DNA of 64,000 bases from Halomonas meridiana (GTDB lineage: Bacteria; Pseudomonadota; Gammaproteobacteria; Pseudomonadales; Halomonadaceae): positions 2,046,001-2,110,000 of the forward strand of contig NZ_CP024621.1 in NCBI RefSeq assembly GCF_009846525.1. Reading direction: 5' to 3'. Within the stretch, counting starts at the first letter, position 1; each line of letters starts with the position of its first letter. Under the pieces are notes generated by a model. The model made no database searches and had not been told where the DNA came from. It saw only the letters and a program-made list of their open reading frames with translations. Both the position numbers and the translations under genes were made by a program. Positions 30,592-41,654 of this stretch are shown piece after piece.

Positions 30592-31122
30592 ATGAACTTT
30601 GATAACATCCCCGCTGGAAAGGATCTGCCCAACGATATCTACGTGGCGATTGAAATTCCTGCAAACCACGCGCCGATTAAGTATGAAATCGACAAAGACA
30701 TGGGTGCCCTCCTCGTTGACCGTTTCATGGCCACGCCCATGTTCTATCCGGCCAACTACGGCTTTATCCCTCACACACTGGCAGACGACGGTGACCCCCT
30801 AGACGCGCTGGTGGTTACCCCTCACCCGGTCGCGCCCGGCAGTATCATTCGCGCTCGTCCCGTTGGCATTCTGAACATGACCGACGAAGCCGGTGAAGAT
30901 GCCAAGCTGGTCTGCGTACCGCACCCCAAACTCTCGACGCTGTATGACGACGTTCAGGAAGTCACTGACCTTCCTGAACTGCTTCGCCAGCAGATTGCTC
31001 ACTTTTTCGAGAACTACAAAGACCTCGAAAAAGGCAAGTGGGTGAAAGTCGAGTCATGGGAAGGCGTCGAAGCCGCCCGTAAGGCCATCGAAAAGTCGGC
31101 GGCTGCTTACAAAAAAGCGTAA
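30592..31122 (+). CDS. ppa: Inorganic pyrophosphatase (family I)
   Basis: 176-residue soluble pyrophosphatase hydrolysing PPi to phosphate. Signature [10 protein letters not shown] holds the three Mg-binding Asp residues; [11 protein letters not shown] and [12 protein letters not shown] are family blocks. It has its own promoter (30480) and terminator (31145). Its activity would compete for PPi with the pyrophosphate-type phosphofructokinase encoded nearby. Confidence 0.97.
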   Translation: MNFDNIPAGKDLPNDIYVAIEIPANHAPIKYEIDKDMGALLVDRFMATPMFYPANYGFIPHTLADDGDPLDALVVTPHPVAPGSIIRARPVGILNMTDEAGEDAKLVCVPHPKLSTLYDDVQEVTDLPELLRQQIAHFFENYKDLEKGKWVKVESWEGVEAARKAIEKSAAAYKKA

Positions 31123-31144
31123 ACCTTGCCGTAACGCCGATGTT

Positions 31145-31171
31145 AAAGGCCGCCTTATGAGGCGGCCTTTT
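31145..31171 (+). terminator. Intrinsic terminator of ppa
   Basis: AAAGGCCGCC pairs with GGCGGCCTTT around TTATGA, followed by TTTGCG. It is 23 bp after the ppa stop. Confidence 0.85.
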
Positions 31172-31292
31172 GCGTTTTGATTAACGGTGCAGGAAGCACC
31201 GCGTCACGTCACCGCAGACAGTACGCTCCCTGTGGCAACTGCGCTATCCTGCCCAGTGGCACCCTTTTGATACGACTGCGTAAGGATACTCC

Positions 31293-33170
31293 GTGTTACT
31301 CATGCGACGTTATGCTCTGTTTTTTTTACTGTGCTGGCTGCCCGTTATTGCCCATGGGCAGTGGTTTTCCTCCAGCAACGACAGTGATTTCTTGCCGGTC
31401 ATGGAGGCCTTTCAGCCGAGCGCATGGCACGACGGGGAAACCTTGAGCATCGGCGTCGACATCGCCGATGCGTACTATCTCTATCGTCACCAGCTGTCGG
31501 TGACCAGCCAGCAACCCGAGATTGAGCTGGGTACCCCAGAGATTCCGCAGGGCACCTTCACCACGGATGAGTTCATGGGGGACGTGTACGTTTTCCGCGA
31601 TCGCGTGGTTTTCGACGTTCCGCTCAGTGAGCCATCTAGTGGACCCATCGAGATCGAACTGACCTTTCAAGGGTGCGCCGATGCAGGATTGTGCTATCCA
31701 CCTGAGCGCATCACACTTGAAGCCGCAGAAGCATCACCGCCCAGCGCCTTTGCCAATTGGCAAAATGAAAGTGCTCAGAGCGCACCAAATCAAACAAGCA
31801 TGGGTGGACCTGCCTCAAGCAGCGCAGCCACTCAATCGGGAGAGAACACTGGCTTCTCCGCACCGCAAAGTGAAGATAGCAAATTCAGCGCGCTGATTAG
31901 CGATGCCAGTCTACCGCTCACCCTAGGACTCTTTTTGCTCGCGGGCATTGGGCTCACCTTTACACCCTGCGTGCTACCGATGATTCCTATTCTGTCGTCC
32001 ATAGTGGTTGGCCAAAATCCCACCAAGCCCCGTGCTTTTATACTGTCAGCCAGCTATGTACTCGGCATGGCCATTACCTATGCCTTGGTGGGGGTGCTAA
32101 TGGGGCTATTTGGTGCGGGGCTAAACCTCCAGGCACATTTACAGTCCGCTCCTGTTTTAATTGCGTTCGCCCTACTGTTTACTCTGTTCGCTTTGGCGAT
32201 GTTTGGCGCTTTTGACCTGCGCATGTCCCCGCGAATCGCTAGCAAAGTCGATGCGTGGCAAGCCCGTGCTCAGCGCAGCGGCCCGCTGGGCTTGGCAGTG
32301 GCGGGTGCGCTGTCAGTGCTAGTGGTATCTCCTTGTGTAACAGCTCCGCTAGCAGGCGCCTTGGTATTTATCTCCTCTACTGGGGATGCCGTCATGGGGG
32401 GCGCGGTATTGTTTGCGCTGGGGCTCGGCATGGGGCTTCCTTTATTGCTCGTGGGCACCTTTGGGGCCACTCTGCTCCCCCGCTCAGGCGGCTGGATGAA
32501 TGGCGTCAAAATTGCTTTCGGTTTGCTGTTACTGGGCGTAGCGATTTGGATGATTGAGCGCTTAATTGCGCCATCAATCTCTCTTCTGCTGTGGGCGGCC
32601 CTAGCAATCGGTAGTGCCCTCACCCTTGGCGCACTGAATACATCGCCCTCTCACGGTTGGGCAAAAGCCCGGCAAACGGCGGGATTAATGCTGTTGGCCT
32701 GGGGGGTAGCACTAGTGTTGGGCGCCGCTCAAGGAAGCAGTAACCCTTTGCGACCGCTATCGGTGACCACTTCTGGTACAGGTGAAACCGCTACCACTCC
32801 GGTCTTTGAAGAAGTCGACAGTCTCAGCGCACTTCAGTCTGAGTTGGAGCAAGCCTCTCAAGCAGGGAAGCCCGTGTTTGCCCACTTTACGGCAGACTGG
32901 TGCATCTCTTGTAAACTCATGGAGAGAGACGTCTATCCAGACCCGCACGTGTCAGAGGCATTGAACGATTTCCAACTCATTGCGGTCGATGTGACAAAGA
33001 CCGATGCACAGAGCCGCGAGTTGCTTGAGCACTTCCAGCTCTTTGGCCCTCCCAGCCTGCTACTCTTTGACGGGGGCAATGAAGTTCGCGACGCGCGCAT
33101 TCAGGGTGAGATCACCGCGACAGCACTGGTCGAGCATTTAGAGGCTTTCAAGCGTTGGCAGCAGAGCTAA
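31293..33170 (+). CDS. dsbD: Thiol:disulfide interchange protein DsbD
   Basis: 625 residues. A signal peptide (to about HGQ, residue 23) leads to the periplasmic alpha domain with FQGCADAGLCYPP (Cys128, Cys134). The eight-helix membrane domain follows, with FTPCVLPM (Cys225) and SPCVTAPL (Cys347), then the periplasmic thioredoxin-like gamma domain with DWCISCK (Cys536, Cys539). It carries reductant from cytosolic thioredoxin to periplasmic DsbC and cytochrome-c maturation proteins. The GTG at 31293 has AAGGA six bases upstream; the ATG at 31302 is an alternative start. It is monocistronic. Confidence 0.95.
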   Translation: MLLMRRYALFFLLCWLPVIAHGQWFSSSNDSDFLPVMEAFQPSAWHDGETLSIGVDIADAYYLYRHQLSVTSQQPEIELGTPEIPQGTFTTDEFMGDVYVFRDRVVFDVPLSEPSSGPIEIELTFQGCADAGLCYPPERITLEAAEASPPSAFANWQNESAQSAPNQTSMGGPASSSAATQSGENTGFSAPQSEDSKFSALISDASLPLTLGLFLLAGIGLTFTPCVLPMIPILSSIVVGQNPTKPRAFILSASYVLGMAITYALVGVLMGLFGAGLNLQAHLQSAPVLIAFALLFTLFALAMFGAFDLRMSPRIASKVDAWQARAQRSGPLGLAVAGALSVLVVSPCVTAPLAGALVFISSTGDAVMGGAVLFALGLGMGLPLLLVGTFGATLLPRSGGWMNGVKIAFGLLLLGVAIWMIERLIAPSISLLLWAALAIGSALTLGALNTSPSHGWAKARQTAGLMLLAWGVALVLGAAQGSSNPLRPLSVTTSGTGETATTPVFEEVDSLSALQSELEQASQAGKPVFAHFTADWCISCKLMERDVYPDPHVSEALNDFQLIAVDVTKTDAQSRELLEHFQLFGPPSLLLFDGGNEVRDARIQGEITATALVEHLEAFKRWQQS

Positions 33171-33498
33171 GTCGCCCGATTAGCCGTCGCTCACGCAGAC
33201 CTAATGCTTTCGAACACTTTTTGTGACACCGTGTCGCGATCGTCGTCAAACGGTTGTTTAAGTCGCAAAATTCACACCCTCAATGGCTGCCACTGGACAG
33301 TGACTTAGTTTTTCGGCAAACTCCGCAGCCATATTTGCTAAAAAACTCATCTTTTAGCGTTGAGTTTGGGGTAACGTTCGACATCGTGCCTCGTTCTCTC
33401 AATTTTTAAATTTGGTTTACTGCGCTTGAGAGCGCCACGTCACGCGGGCTTATTTCGCTTGCGGCGTGCTACTTTGATCAACGTTTGGGGCCCTACGA
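33171..33498. other. Intergenic region upstream of accB
   Basis: 328 bp without a credible gene. It probably holds the accBC promoter and leader; no aroQ lies here, although that is common upstream of accB. CACGC and GCGTG at about 33,438-33,465 could form a weak hairpin close to the accB start. No stronger signal was found. Confidence 0.5.
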
Positions 33499-33960
33499 AT
33501 GGATATTCGCAAAGTTAAGAAACTGATCGAGCTGCTGGAAGAGTCCAACATCAGCGAAATCGAAATTCAGGAAGGTGAAGAGTCGGTTCGTATTAGCCGT
33601 CACCCCAACGGCGGTGCTTGGCAGCCGCAGCCGATGCCACAGTACGCACAGCCGGCACCGGCAGCTCCTCAAGCGCCGGTCGCCACGGCTCCCGCCGATG
33701 CAGAACCTCAGGGCGCTAGTTACCGTGGTGAAGCGGTCAACTCTCCTATGGTAGGCACTTTCTACCGCAGTCCGGCGCCGGGTGCCAAAGCCTTCGTTGA
33801 AGTGGGCGACACCGTGAAGCAAGGCGATACCGTTTGTATCGTCGAAGCCATGAAAATGATGAACCAGATTGAAGCCGACCGCGACGGCGTGGTCGAGGCC
33901 ATCCTAGTGGAAGATGGCGAGCCGGTGGAATTCGATCAGCCCATGATCGTCCTCGCTTAA
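33499..33960 (+). CDS. accB: Biotin carboxyl carrier protein of acetyl-CoA carboxylase
   Basis: 153 residues: an N-terminal helical part ([17 protein letters not shown]), a Pro/Ala-rich linker, and the biotinyl domain with [12 protein letters not shown], whose Lys is biotinylated. It shuttles carboxybiotin between AccC and AccAD in fatty-acid synthesis. accC follows 30 bp downstream. Confidence 0.97.
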   Translation: MDIRKVKKLIELLEESNISEIEIQEGEESVRISRHPNGGAWQPQPMPQYAQPAPAAPQAPVATAPADAEPQGASYRGEAVNSPMVGTFYRSPAPGAKAFVEVGDTVKQGDTVCIVEAMKMMNQIEADRDGVVEAILVEDGEPVEFDQPMIVLA

Positions 33961-33990
33961 TCTTTCATATCAACACGGGTGGATTCTCCC

Positions 33991-35331
33991 ATGCTGGACA
34001 AGGTACTTATCGCGAACCGCGGCGAGATTGCCCTTCGTATCTTACGCGCCTGCAAAGAGCTAGGGATCAAAACCGTAGCGGTTCACTCCAAGGCAGACCG
34101 CGAATTGATGCACGTTCGCCTTGCCGATGAAGCCGTTTGTATCGGCCCTGCCTCGTCGGCGCAGTCGTACTTGAACATTCCTGCGCTGATCAGTGCCGCA
34201 GAAGTGACGGACTCGAGCGCCATTCATCCCGGCTATGGTTTTCTCTCTGAGAACGCTAATTTCGCCGAACAGGTAGAGCGCTCAGGCTTCACCTTCATTG
34301 GCCCGCGCGCCGAGACCATTCGCCTGATGGGCGATAAAGTCAGCGCCATCGAAGCCATGAAAGTTGCTGGCGTTCCCACGGTACCTGGCTCCGACGGTCC
34401 TCTGGGCGACGATGATGCGACGAATCTGGCCACTGCACGTCGTATTGGTTACCCGGTGATCATTAAAGCGGCAGCGGGTGGTGGCGGCCGCGGTATGCGT
34501 GTCGTTCATACCGAGGGCCACTTGCTTTCTGCCATTACCGTGACGCGCACCGAAGCCCATGCGGCCTTCGGCGATGGCACCGTGTATATGGAGAAGTTCC
34601 TCGAAAAGCCGCGCCATGTCGAAGTACAGGTGCTGGCTGACGGCCAGGGCAACGCCATTCACCTTTATGACCGCGACTGTTCGTTGCAGCGCCGCCACCA
34701 GAAAGTATTGGAAGAAGCGCCCGCTCCGGGCATCGACCCCGACGCCCGCGCCAAAGTGCTCGAAGCCTGCCGTCAGGCGTGTATCGAGATCAACTACCGG
34801 GGCGCGGGTACCTTCGAATTCTTGTATGAAGACGGTGAATTCTTCTTCATCGAGATGAACACTCGTGTTCAGGTCGAGCATCCGGTCACGGAGATGGTCA
34901 CCGGCGTCGATATCGTCAAGGAACAGCTGCGTATTGCGTCCGGCTTACCGCTGTCGATTCGCCAGGAAGACGTGAAGCTAAATGGCCACGCGTTCGAGTG
35001 CCGTATCAATGCAGAAGATGCACGCACCTTCATGCCTTCTCCCGGTAAAGTCACGCTGTTCCACGCCCCCGGCGGCTTGGGCGTTCGTATGGACTCTCAC
35101 CTGTACACCGGCTACACCGTGCCGCCGCACTACGACTCCCTGATTGGAAAGCTGATTACCTGGGGCGCCGATCGCGACATCGCTTTGACACGCATGCGCA
35201 ACGCGCTGGACGAACTGCTGGTCGAAGGCATCAAGACCAATATCGATCTTCAGAAAGACTTGGTACGCGATAGCTATTTCCGCCAGGGCGGTGTCAATAT
35301 TCACTACCTGGAAAAGAAGCTCAGCAGCTAA
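33991..35331 (+). CDS. accC: Biotin carboxylase subunit of acetyl-CoA carboxylase
   Basis: 446 residues, ATP-grasp enzyme that carboxylates the biotin on AccB. The ATG at 33991 ([18 protein letters not shown]) is chosen over the GTG four codons upstream because it matches the family and has GGGTGG eight bases before it. Motifs: [15 protein letters not shown] (glycine-rich ATP loop), [16 protein letters not shown] and [11 protein letters not shown]. Confidence 0.98.
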   Translation: MLDKVLIANRGEIALRILRACKELGIKTVAVHSKADRELMHVRLADEAVCIGPASSAQSYLNIPALISAAEVTDSSAIHPGYGFLSENANFAEQVERSGFTFIGPRAETIRLMGDKVSAIEAMKVAGVPTVPGSDGPLGDDDATNLATARRIGYPVIIKAAAGGGGRGMRVVHTEGHLLSAITVTRTEAHAAFGDGTVYMEKFLEKPRHVEVQVLADGQGNAIHLYDRDCSLQRRHQKVLEEAPAPGIDPDARAKVLEACRQACIEINYRGAGTFEFLYEDGEFFFIEMNTRVQVEHPVTEMVTGVDIVKEQLRIASGLPLSIRQEDVKLNGHAFECRINAEDARTFMPSPGKVTLFHAPGGLGVRMDSHLYTGYTVPPHYDSLIGKLITWGADRDIALTRMRNALDELLVEGIKTNIDLQKDLVRDSYFRQGGVNIHYLEKKLSS

Positions 35332-35347
35332 CCGCTGGGTAGCCATG

Positions 35348-35374
35348 ATGCCCGCCTTTCGGCGGGCATTTTCG
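35348..35374 (+). terminator. Intrinsic terminator of accBC
   Basis: ATGCCCGCC and GGCGGGCAT form a 9-bp stem around TTTC, then TTTCG. It follows the accC stop by 16 bp. Confidence 0.8.
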
Positions 35375-35459
35375 TGGAATGGCCAACGCCTATCCACCGC
35401 GTTTTTCGTATAAAAGTTCGCGCTAGTTTCCTTATTCCCTACTCGCCGTGGAGACCCCC

Positions 35460-36371
35460 ATGCCCTGGCTGCAATTAAAAGCACACGTCGCCCCTGAGCA
35501 GGCCGATCTTCTCGAAGAGCTACTTCTCGAAGAAGGCGCGACGGCCATTGGCCTGCAGGATGCCCACGACGACCCCGTCTTCGAGCCCGAGCGCGGCACC
35601 ACACCGCTGTGGCAAGACACCATACTGACGGGCCTTTATGATGATCTAGACGGTATCGATGGCATGCTGAGTCGCATTGAAGCCGCTTGGTCGGAGCAAG
35701 TGCCCGGAGAGCCATGCCCTACCATCGAATACGAGCTGCTGGCGGATCGGGACTGGGAGCGGGAGTGGATGGATGACTTCACGCCACTTCGCATGGGCGA
35801 ACGGCTATGGATCGTGCCGAGTTGGCATGAGCCGCCCGAGGCAGGTGCCGTCAATCTGATCCTTGATCCCGGCCTTGCGTTTGGTACCGGCACTCATCCG
35901 ACTACCGCGCTGTGCCTGGAGTGGCTGGACGGATTAGCCGTGAGCAACGAGCTACAGGGCAAAGCCGTGCTGGATGTAGGCTGCGGATCTGGCATTCTCG
36001 CCATTGCTGCGCTGAAATTGGGCGCCACCCATGCCGACGGCACGGACATCGACCCTCAGGCGCTGCAAGCCAGCCGAGATAACGCCGAGCGCAATGCCAT
36101 CGGTGAGGAGCAGTTCGCGCTCTACTATCCTGAGCAGTTGTCAGGCGGCCCCTACCCTATCGTCACGGCCAACATTTTGGCAGGCCCGTTAGTCGAGCTA
36201 GCGGGCATGATTGCCGGGCATGTCGCTCCCGGTGGGCGTATCGCGCTCTCCGGCATACTGGCCAACCAAGCCACGGACGTTCTGGACGCCTATGAAGCGC
36301 AAGGACTCTACATGGATGAGCCGACCCTGCGGGAGGGGTGGGTACGCTTGACAGGTCGACGCCCCGCATAA
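35460..36371 (+). CDS. prmA: Ribosomal protein L11 methyltransferase
   Basis: 303-residue SAM-dependent enzyme that trimethylates ribosomal protein L11. The start is the ATG at 35460 (MPWLQLKAHV), matching E. coli; an upstream in-frame GTG is ignored. DPGLAFGTGTHPTT, VLDVGCGSGILAIAA (SAM motif I) and NILAGPL are the family signatures. Confidence 0.96.
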   Translation: MPWLQLKAHVAPEQADLLEELLLEEGATAIGLQDAHDDPVFEPERGTTPLWQDTILTGLYDDLDGIDGMLSRIEAAWSEQVPGEPCPTIEYELLADRDWEREWMDDFTPLRMGERLWIVPSWHEPPEAGAVNLILDPGLAFGTGTHPTTALCLEWLDGLAVSNELQGKAVLDVGCGSGILAIAALKLGATHADGTDIDPQALQASRDNAERNAIGEEQFALYYPEQLSGGPYPIVTANILAGPLVELAGMIAGHVAPGGRIALSGILANQATDVLDAYEAQGLYMDEPTLREGWVRLTGRRPA

Positions 36372-36469
36372 AATCGGAATTGGCCTTCAATCCCTCGTCG
36401 AGTAGGCGTATCATACGCCCCCTTGAAACGTCCTACTCGTCGCTTTCATGCCTACCAAAGTGCACCGCA

Positions 36470-37510
36470 ATGACTCTGATGACTACGTCGCCACCTGCGA
36501 TTGGGCCCTACCAACTGCCTAACCCGGTCATGCTGGCCCCGATGGCGGGTGTCACCGACCGCCCATTTCGCCAGCTTTGCCGCCGCTTGGGCGCTGGCTG
36601 GGTCGTGGGCGAAATGGTCACGTCAGACCCTTCACTTTGGCACACACGCAAATCGCAGCTACGCATGGACCACCAGGGCGAACCCGGCCCACGTGTCGTG
36701 CAGATCGCCGGGGGCGATGCCGAGATGCTGGCCCAAGCCGCGAAACTCAATGCCGAGCTAGGTGCCCAGATCATCGACATCAATATGGGGTGTCCCGCTA
36801 AAAAGGTCTGCAATAAGGCCGCAGGGTCTGCTCTAATGCGCGATGAGGCTCTCGTTGCCGACATTTTGGATGCCGTGGTACGTGCCGTCGACATTCCCGT
36901 CACGCTCAAGATACGCACTGGCTGGTGTGCCGCGTCCAACAATGCGCTGCACATTGCAAAACTGGCGGAGTCCGCAGGCATTCAAGCGCTGGCCGTTCAT
37001 GGCCGTCATCGTGAACAGCGCTATACTGGTGAAGCCGAGTACGACACGATTGCCGACATCAAATCGCAGCTCACGATCCCTGTCATCGCCAACGGCGACA
37101 TCACCTCTCCTGAAAAAGCCGCCTACGTACTGCGCTACACCGGCGCTGATGCGGTGATGGTGGGCCGTGGGGCGCAAGGGAATCCGTGGATTTTTCAGCA
37201 AATCACGCATTACTTGACGCATGGTGAACGGCTCCCGGCACCCAGTTTGGCAGAGCGCTGCCGCGTACTGCTAGAGCACCTGCAGGCACTGCATGACTTC
37301 TATGGCGATACCATGGGGGTGCGCATCGCGCGTAAGCACGTCGGCTGGTATCTCAATGACGATCCGCGTTTTAGTGACACCGAACAGCGCACGCTCAAGC
37401 AGCAGTTCAACGCCCTGTCCTCACCCGACGCGCAGTTTGACTGGATTCATAACGCCATGACCCACGACGCCCCTCAGCGTCTGTTAGCCAAAGGAAGCCA
37501 TGCAGCATGA
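36470..37510 (+). CDS. dusB: tRNA-dihydrouridine synthase B
   Basis: 346-residue FMN enzyme reducing uridine to dihydrouridine in t[18 protein letters not shown] and [18 protein letters not shown] (catalytic Cys in KVCNK) are diagnostic, as is [14 protein letters not shown]. The ATG at 36470 is chosen; the one at 36479 is also possible, and an upstream extension lacks homology. It overlaps fis by four bases, the classical dusB-fis operon. Confidence 0.95.
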   Translation: MTLMTTSPPAIGPYQLPNPVMLAPMAGVTDRPFRQLCRRLGAGWVVGEMVTSDPSLWHTRKSQLRMDHQGEPGPRVVQIAGGDAEMLAQAAKLNAELGAQIIDINMGCPAKKVCNKAAGSALMRDEALVADILDAVVRAVDIPVTLKIRTGWCAASNNALHIAKLAESAGIQALAVHGRHREQRYTGEAEYDTIADIKSQLTIPVIANGDITSPEKAAYVLRYTGADAVMVGRGAQGNPWIFQQITHYLTHGERLPAPSLAERCRVLLEHLQALHDFYGDTMGVRIARKHVGWYLNDDPRFSDTEQRTLKQQFNALSSPDAQFDWIHNAMTHDAPQRLLAKGSHAA

Positions 37511-37830
37511 CTGAACGCGACCTGCTCTCCAGCGAACGCTCCTCACGACTCTCTGGCACGCTAGCAGACCCTTCCGCCAGCGCGCAGCCCCAGCCCCTGC
37601 GTGAAGCCGTCGAGACCGCCATGCGTCGTTACTTCGAGCATCTCGATGGCAGCCAAACCTCCGACCTTTACGCGATGGTAATGGCCGAGGTAGAAGCGCC
37701 TCTGCTGGCCTGCGTAATGGAGCACACGGACGGCAATCAAACGCGCGCCGCCGACGTGCTCGGACTGAACCGTGGCACGCTGCGCAAAAAGTTGAAGCAG
37801 TATGGATTGATTGAAAGTGACGCCCCTTGA
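37507..37830 (+). CDS. fis: DNA-binding protein Fis
   Basis: 107-residue nucleoid-associated factor. The C-terminal helix-turn-helix ([21 protein letters not shown]) is typical; the N-terminal 30 residues are longer and more Ser/Pro-rich than E. coli Fis (98 residues). Translationally coupled to dusB. Confidence 0.95.
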   Translation: MTERDLLSSERSSRLSGTLADPSASAQPQPLREAVETAMRRYFEHLDGSQTSDLYAMVMAEVEAPLLACVMEHTDGNQTRAADVLGLNRGTLRKKLKQYGLIESDAP

Positions 37831-37878
37831 TGGGGCGTTGCTGTTTTAACCTTAGACCCGCACACGACGAGCACCCTT

Positions 37879-39459
37879 ATGGCCGATAGTACCGCTACCC
37901 CCGTCCGCCGCGCCCTTCTGAGCGTATCCGATAAAACAGGCATCGTAGAGTTTGCCCAAGGCCTCGCCGCACACGGCGTCGAGCTGCTCTCTACTGGTGG
38001 CACCTTCCGCTTGCTGCAAGAGCATGGCATTGCGGTGAAAGAAGTGTCCGAGCACACTGGCTTTCCGGAAATCATGGACGGTCGTGTTAAAACGCTGCAT
38101 CCCAAGATTCACGGCGGCATTCTCGCCCGCCGTGGTCAGGATGATGCCGTCATGGCGGAGAATGACATCACTCCGATCGACATGGTGGTGGTCAATCTTT
38201 ATCCGTTTGCTGAGACGGTCGCCAAGCCAGGCTGCACGCTCGAAGATGCCATCGAAAATATCGACATCGGTGGCCCGACCATGGTGCGGGCTTGCGCTAA
38301 AAACCACGCCTATACCACCATCGTGGTCAATGCGAGCGACTATGGCCGCGTACTCGATGAACTTAAGGAGCACGCGGGCCAAGTGAGCGCCGCGACCCGC
38401 TTTGATCTCGCCGTCAAGGCGTTCGAGCACACCGCTGGCTATGATGGCGCCATCGCTGACTACCTCGGCCGTCAGGTCGTCAGCGAAGACGCCACGTTCG
38501 CTCGCACCTTCAATCTGCAGCTGCACAAAAAGCAGGACATGCGCTACGGCGAGAACCCGCACCAGAAAGCAGCGTTCTATGTCGACCCCACCGCCAACGA
38601 GCCCAGCGTTGCCACGGCCAAAACGCTGCAAGGCAAACCGCTCTCCTTCAATAACGTGGCGGATACCGACGCAGCGTTCGAATGCGTCAAGGCCTTTGAT
38701 GATACCGCTTGCGTCATCGTTAAACACGCGAACCCCTGTGGCGTGGCCATGGGTGCAACGGCGCTGGAAGCCTATGAAAAAGCTTTCGCTACCGATCCGA
38801 CCAGCGCTTTTGGTGGCATCATCGCCTTCAATGTACCGCTGGATGCCGACACCGCACGCGCCATCATTGACCGCCAGTTCGTCGAAGTCATCATCGCGCC
38901 AGGGGTCAGCGAGGACGCAGCCGCCATTGTGGCCGAAAAGCAAAACGTGCGACTGCTCGACGTGAGCGCGCATTGGCCTGGTTCGACGCAGCCAGCGTTG
39001 GATTTCAAACGTGTCAACGGCGGCCTGCTGGTACAGGATCGCGACCAAGGCATGGTCACTCAAGACGCCTTGACCGTCGTCAGCGAGCGTGCGCCTTCGC
39101 AAGAGGAGCTGCGCGACCTGGCCTTTGCATGGCGTGTGGCCAAATTCGTTAAGTCCAATGCCATCGTCTATGCCAAAGCGGGCCAAACCATTGGCGTTGG
39201 TGCAGGCCAGATGAGCCGCGTGTACTCGGCGAAAATCGCTGGCATCAAAGCCGCCGATGAAGGGCTCTCCGTGCCGGGCTCCGTGATGGCCTCCGATGCC
39301 TTCTTCCCCTTCCGTGACGGCATCGATGCCGCTGCGGCGGCAGGCATTACTGCCGTCATCCAGCCTGGCGGCTCCATGCGCGACCAGGAAGTGATCGATG
39401 CCGCTAACGAAGCAGGCATTGCCATGGTATTTACCGGCATGCGCCACTTCCGCCACTAA
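37879..39459 (+). CDS. purH: Bifunctional AICAR transformylase/IMP cyclohydrolase
   Basis: 526 residues catalysing the last two steps of purine synthesis. The N-terminal MGS-like cyclohydrolase ([34 protein letters not shown]) is followed by the transformylase ([25 protein letters not shown]). A 539-residue open frame on the opposite strand is only an antisense shadow. purH ends before a bidirectional terminator. Confidence 0.97.
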   Translation: MADSTATPVRRALLSVSDKTGIVEFAQGLAAHGVELLSTGGTFRLLQEHGIAVKEVSEHTGFPEIMDGRVKTLHPKIHGGILARRGQDDAVMAENDITPIDMVVVNLYPFAETVAKPGCTLEDAIENIDIGGPTMVRACAKNHAYTTIVVNASDYGRVLDELKEHAGQVSAATRFDLAVKAFEHTAGYDGAIADYLGRQVVSEDATFARTFNLQLHKKQDMRYGENPHQKAAFYVDPTANEPSVATAKTLQGKPLSFNNVADTDAAFECVKAFDDTACVIVKHANPCGVAMGATALEAYEKAFATDPTSAFGGIIAFNVPLDADTARAIIDRQFVEVIIAPGVSEDAAAIVAEKQNVRLLDVSAHWPGSTQPALDFKRVNGGLLVQDRDQGMVTQDALTVVSERAPSQEELRDLAFAWRVAKFVKSNAIVYAKAGQTIGVGAGQMSRVYSAKIAGIKAADEGLSVPGSVMASDAFFPFRDGIDAAAAAGITAVIQPGGSMRDQEVIDAANEAGIAMVFTGMRHFRH

Positions 39460-39480
39460 ACAGCGCATCACTCTCGCATA

Positions 39481-39516
39481 AAAAAAGCCCTCACTTGAAA
39501 CAAGTGGGGGCTTTTT
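39481..39516. terminator. Bidirectional terminator between purH and gabD
   Basis: AAAAAAGCCC(T)CACTTG pairs with CAAGTG(G)GGGCTTTTT around AAA. Runs of A on one side and T on the other let it act in both directions for the convergent genes. Confidence 0.85.
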
Positions 39517-39530
39517 CGGTCTAGAGCGTG

Positions 39531-40991
39531 TTACTTGCCAAGATCAATACACAGGTATTTCGTTTCCAGGTACTCCTCCAGGCCTTGATGCCCCCCTTCA
39601 CGGCCCAGTCCTGACGCTTTTACCCCGCCAAAGGGTGCCGCGGCATTGGAGATGAGCCCGGTGTTGATGCCGACCATACCGTACTCCAGCGCCTCTGCGA
39701 CACGCCATACACGAGCCAAATCACGAGAGTAGAAATAAGACGCCAACCCATACTGGGTGTCGTTGGCCATCTCGATGGCGGTCTCTTCGTCATCGAAGGG
39801 GAACACGGCGGCCAGCGGGCCAAACGTCTCTTCATGGGCCACTTTCATGGAGTCAGTGGCAAAGCTGATAAGCGTGGGCGTAAAGTAGTTGCCCCCCAGA
39901 GGATGCGGATGACCGCCCAGCAGCAGTTCGGCACCTTGGTCAACGGCATCTTGGACGTGTTCGCTCACCTTCTTCACCGCGTTCTCATCGATCAAAGGCC
40001 CGATGTTCACGCCTGGCTTGGTGCCATCCCCCACTTTAAGCTCGCTATTCATAGCGACCGCCAGCTTTTCGCAAAACGCATTGATGACGCTGGATTGGAC
40101 CAAAAAGCGATTGGTGCAAACGCAGGTTTGCCCGGCATTGCGGAATTTGGCCGCCATCGCACCTTCTACGGCGGCGTCCAAATCGGCGTCTTCAAAGACG
40201 ATGAAGGGTGCGTTGCCGCCCAGCTCCAGTGAAATCTTCTGGATATGTTCTGCGGCTTGGGCCATCAGCGTACGCCCTACCTCCGTCGAGCCCGTAAACG
40301 TGATTTTACGAACCTTAGGGGACTCGGTCAGCGCTTTGGCGATGTCGGACGCACTACCCGGCACTACATTGAAGACGCCCCGGGGTATGCCAGCACGTTC
40401 GGCCAGCAGTGCTAGTGCCGTCGCCGAAAATGGCGTTTGGCTTGCAGGCTTCACTACGATAGTGCAACCAGCCGCCAAAGCCGCGCCCGCCTTACGAGTG
40501 ATCATCGCCGCTGGGAAGTTCCAAGGAGTGATGGCCCCCACGACCCCTACGGGCTGCTTGGTGACGACTATGCGTTGGTTGGCATTGGCCGCGGGGATGG
40601 TTTCGCCGTAAACGCGGCGGGCCTCTTCGGCAAACCAGCGTAAAAAGCTGGCGGCATAGACGATCTCACCTTCAGCTTCTTTGACCGGCTTGCCCTGCTC
40701 ATGCGTCATGAGCAGGGCAAGGTCTTGCTTATGCTCGAGCATCAAGTCATGCCATTTGAGCAGTAAGTCCGCACGTTCTTGCGCGGTGAGTGCCCGCCAG
40801 GCAGGAAGTGCTGCGTCCGCCGCATCAATGGCGCGTTCGGTTTCCGCTCGTCCCAAGCGTGGGATATCGCCGACGGGCTCACCGGTAGCGGGGTTCGTGA
40901 CGTTGATTTGCTCACCGCTGTCAGCGGCCACCCAGCTGCCATCGATATAGGCAAACGGGCAATATAGCTGTGTTTCTCTCAGCGCTTCCAT
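39531..40991 (-). CDS. gabD: NAD(P)+-dependent succinate-semialdehyde dehydrogenase
   Basis: 486-residue aldehyde dehydrogenase. LELGGNAPFIVF contains the catalytic Glu, NAGQTCVCTNRF the catalytic Cys, and ITPWNFPAAMITRK the cofactor-binding segment. High similarity to GabD suggests oxidation of succinate semialdehyde to succinate in GABA breakdown, though glutarate semialdehyde dehydrogenase is possible. There is no gabT nearby. Confidence 0.88.
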   Translation of the reverse strand: MEALRETQLYCPFAYIDGSWVAADSGEQINVTNPATGEPVGDIPRLGRAETERAIDAADAALPAWRALTAQERADLLLKWHDLMLEHKQDLALLMTHEQGKPVKEAEGEIVYAASFLRWFAEEARRVYGETIPAANANQRIVVTKQPVGVVGAITPWNFPAAMITRKAGAALAAGCTIVVKPASQTPFSATALALLAERAGIPRGVFNVVPGSASDIAKALTESPKVRKITFTGSTEVGRTLMAQAAEHIQKISLELGGNAPFIVFEDADLDAAVEGAMAAKFRNAGQTCVCTNRFLVQSSVINAFCEKLAVAMNSELKVGDGTKPGVNIGPLIDENAVKKVSEHVQDAVDQGAELLLGGHPHPLGGNYFTPTLISFATDSMKVAHEETFGPLAAVFPFDDEETAIEMANDTQYGLASYFYSRDLARVWRVAEALEYGMVGINTGLISNAAAPFGGVKASGLGREGGHQGLEEYLETKYLCIDLGK

Positions 40992-41102
40992 GACAGACTC
41001 CTGACCAAATGACGGCCTGATAGGCTCATTGACTCGTTCATGCTAAGACGAAACGATCTATTTCACCAAACCTTTGGCCCAAAACGACGGAGCCATCCTT
41101 GC

Positions 41103-41654
41103 TTAGCTAATCAACGTTAAGAACTCTTGGCGGGTGGCTTGGTTGCTGCGGAAGCCTCCTAACATGACAGAAGACGTCATGCTCGAATTCTGCTTCTCGA
41201 CCCCACGCATCATCATGCAAAGATGGCGGGCTTCAATGACGACCGCCACTCCCCTCGCCTGAGTGACCTGTTGCACAGCTTCCGCAATTTCGCGGGTCAG
41301 GTTCTCTTGGATCTGCATGCGGCGCGCGTACATATCGACGATGCGGGCAAACTTGGAAAGTCCCAGCACCTTGCCGCTAGGCAAATAGGCAATATGGCAC
41401 TTGCCGATGAATGGGAGAAGGTGGTGCTCGCACATCGAGTAAAGCTCGATATCTTTCACCAGGACCATTTCATCGGTCTGTGACTCGAACACGGCACCGT
41501 TGACGATCTCTTCGAGCGACTGTTGATAACCGGCATTCAAGAATTGCATGGCTTTCGCAGCACGCTTTGGCGTGTCTCTTAGCCCTTCGCGATCGGGGTT
41601 TTCACCCAGCGCGGTAATAATCTGACGGTAGTGTTGGGCGATATCGTCGGTCAT
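41103..41654 (-). CDS. folE: GTP cyclohydrolase I
   Basis: 183 residues producing dihydroneopterin triphosphate, the entry to folate and, through QueD, queuosine. [20 protein letters not shown] holds zinc ligands; [11 protein letters not shown] is the N-terminal signature. The ATG at 41654 has GAGG six bases upstream and is preferred over one at 41666. Confidence 0.95.
   Translation of the reverse strand: MTDDIAQHYRQIITALGENPDREGLRDTPKRAAKAMQFLNAGYQQSLEEIVNGAVFESQTDEMVLVKDIELYSMCEHHLLPFIGKCHIAYLPSGKVLGLSKFARIVDMYARRMQIQENLTREIAEAVQQVTQARGVAVVIEARHLCMMMRGVEKQNSSMTSSVMLGGFRSNQATRQEFLTLIS

Noticed and set aside
37852..39471. 539-residue open frame antisense to purH
   Set aside because: It mirrors purH codon for codon in a GC-rich gene, shows no family motif, and lacks a Shine-Dalgarno.
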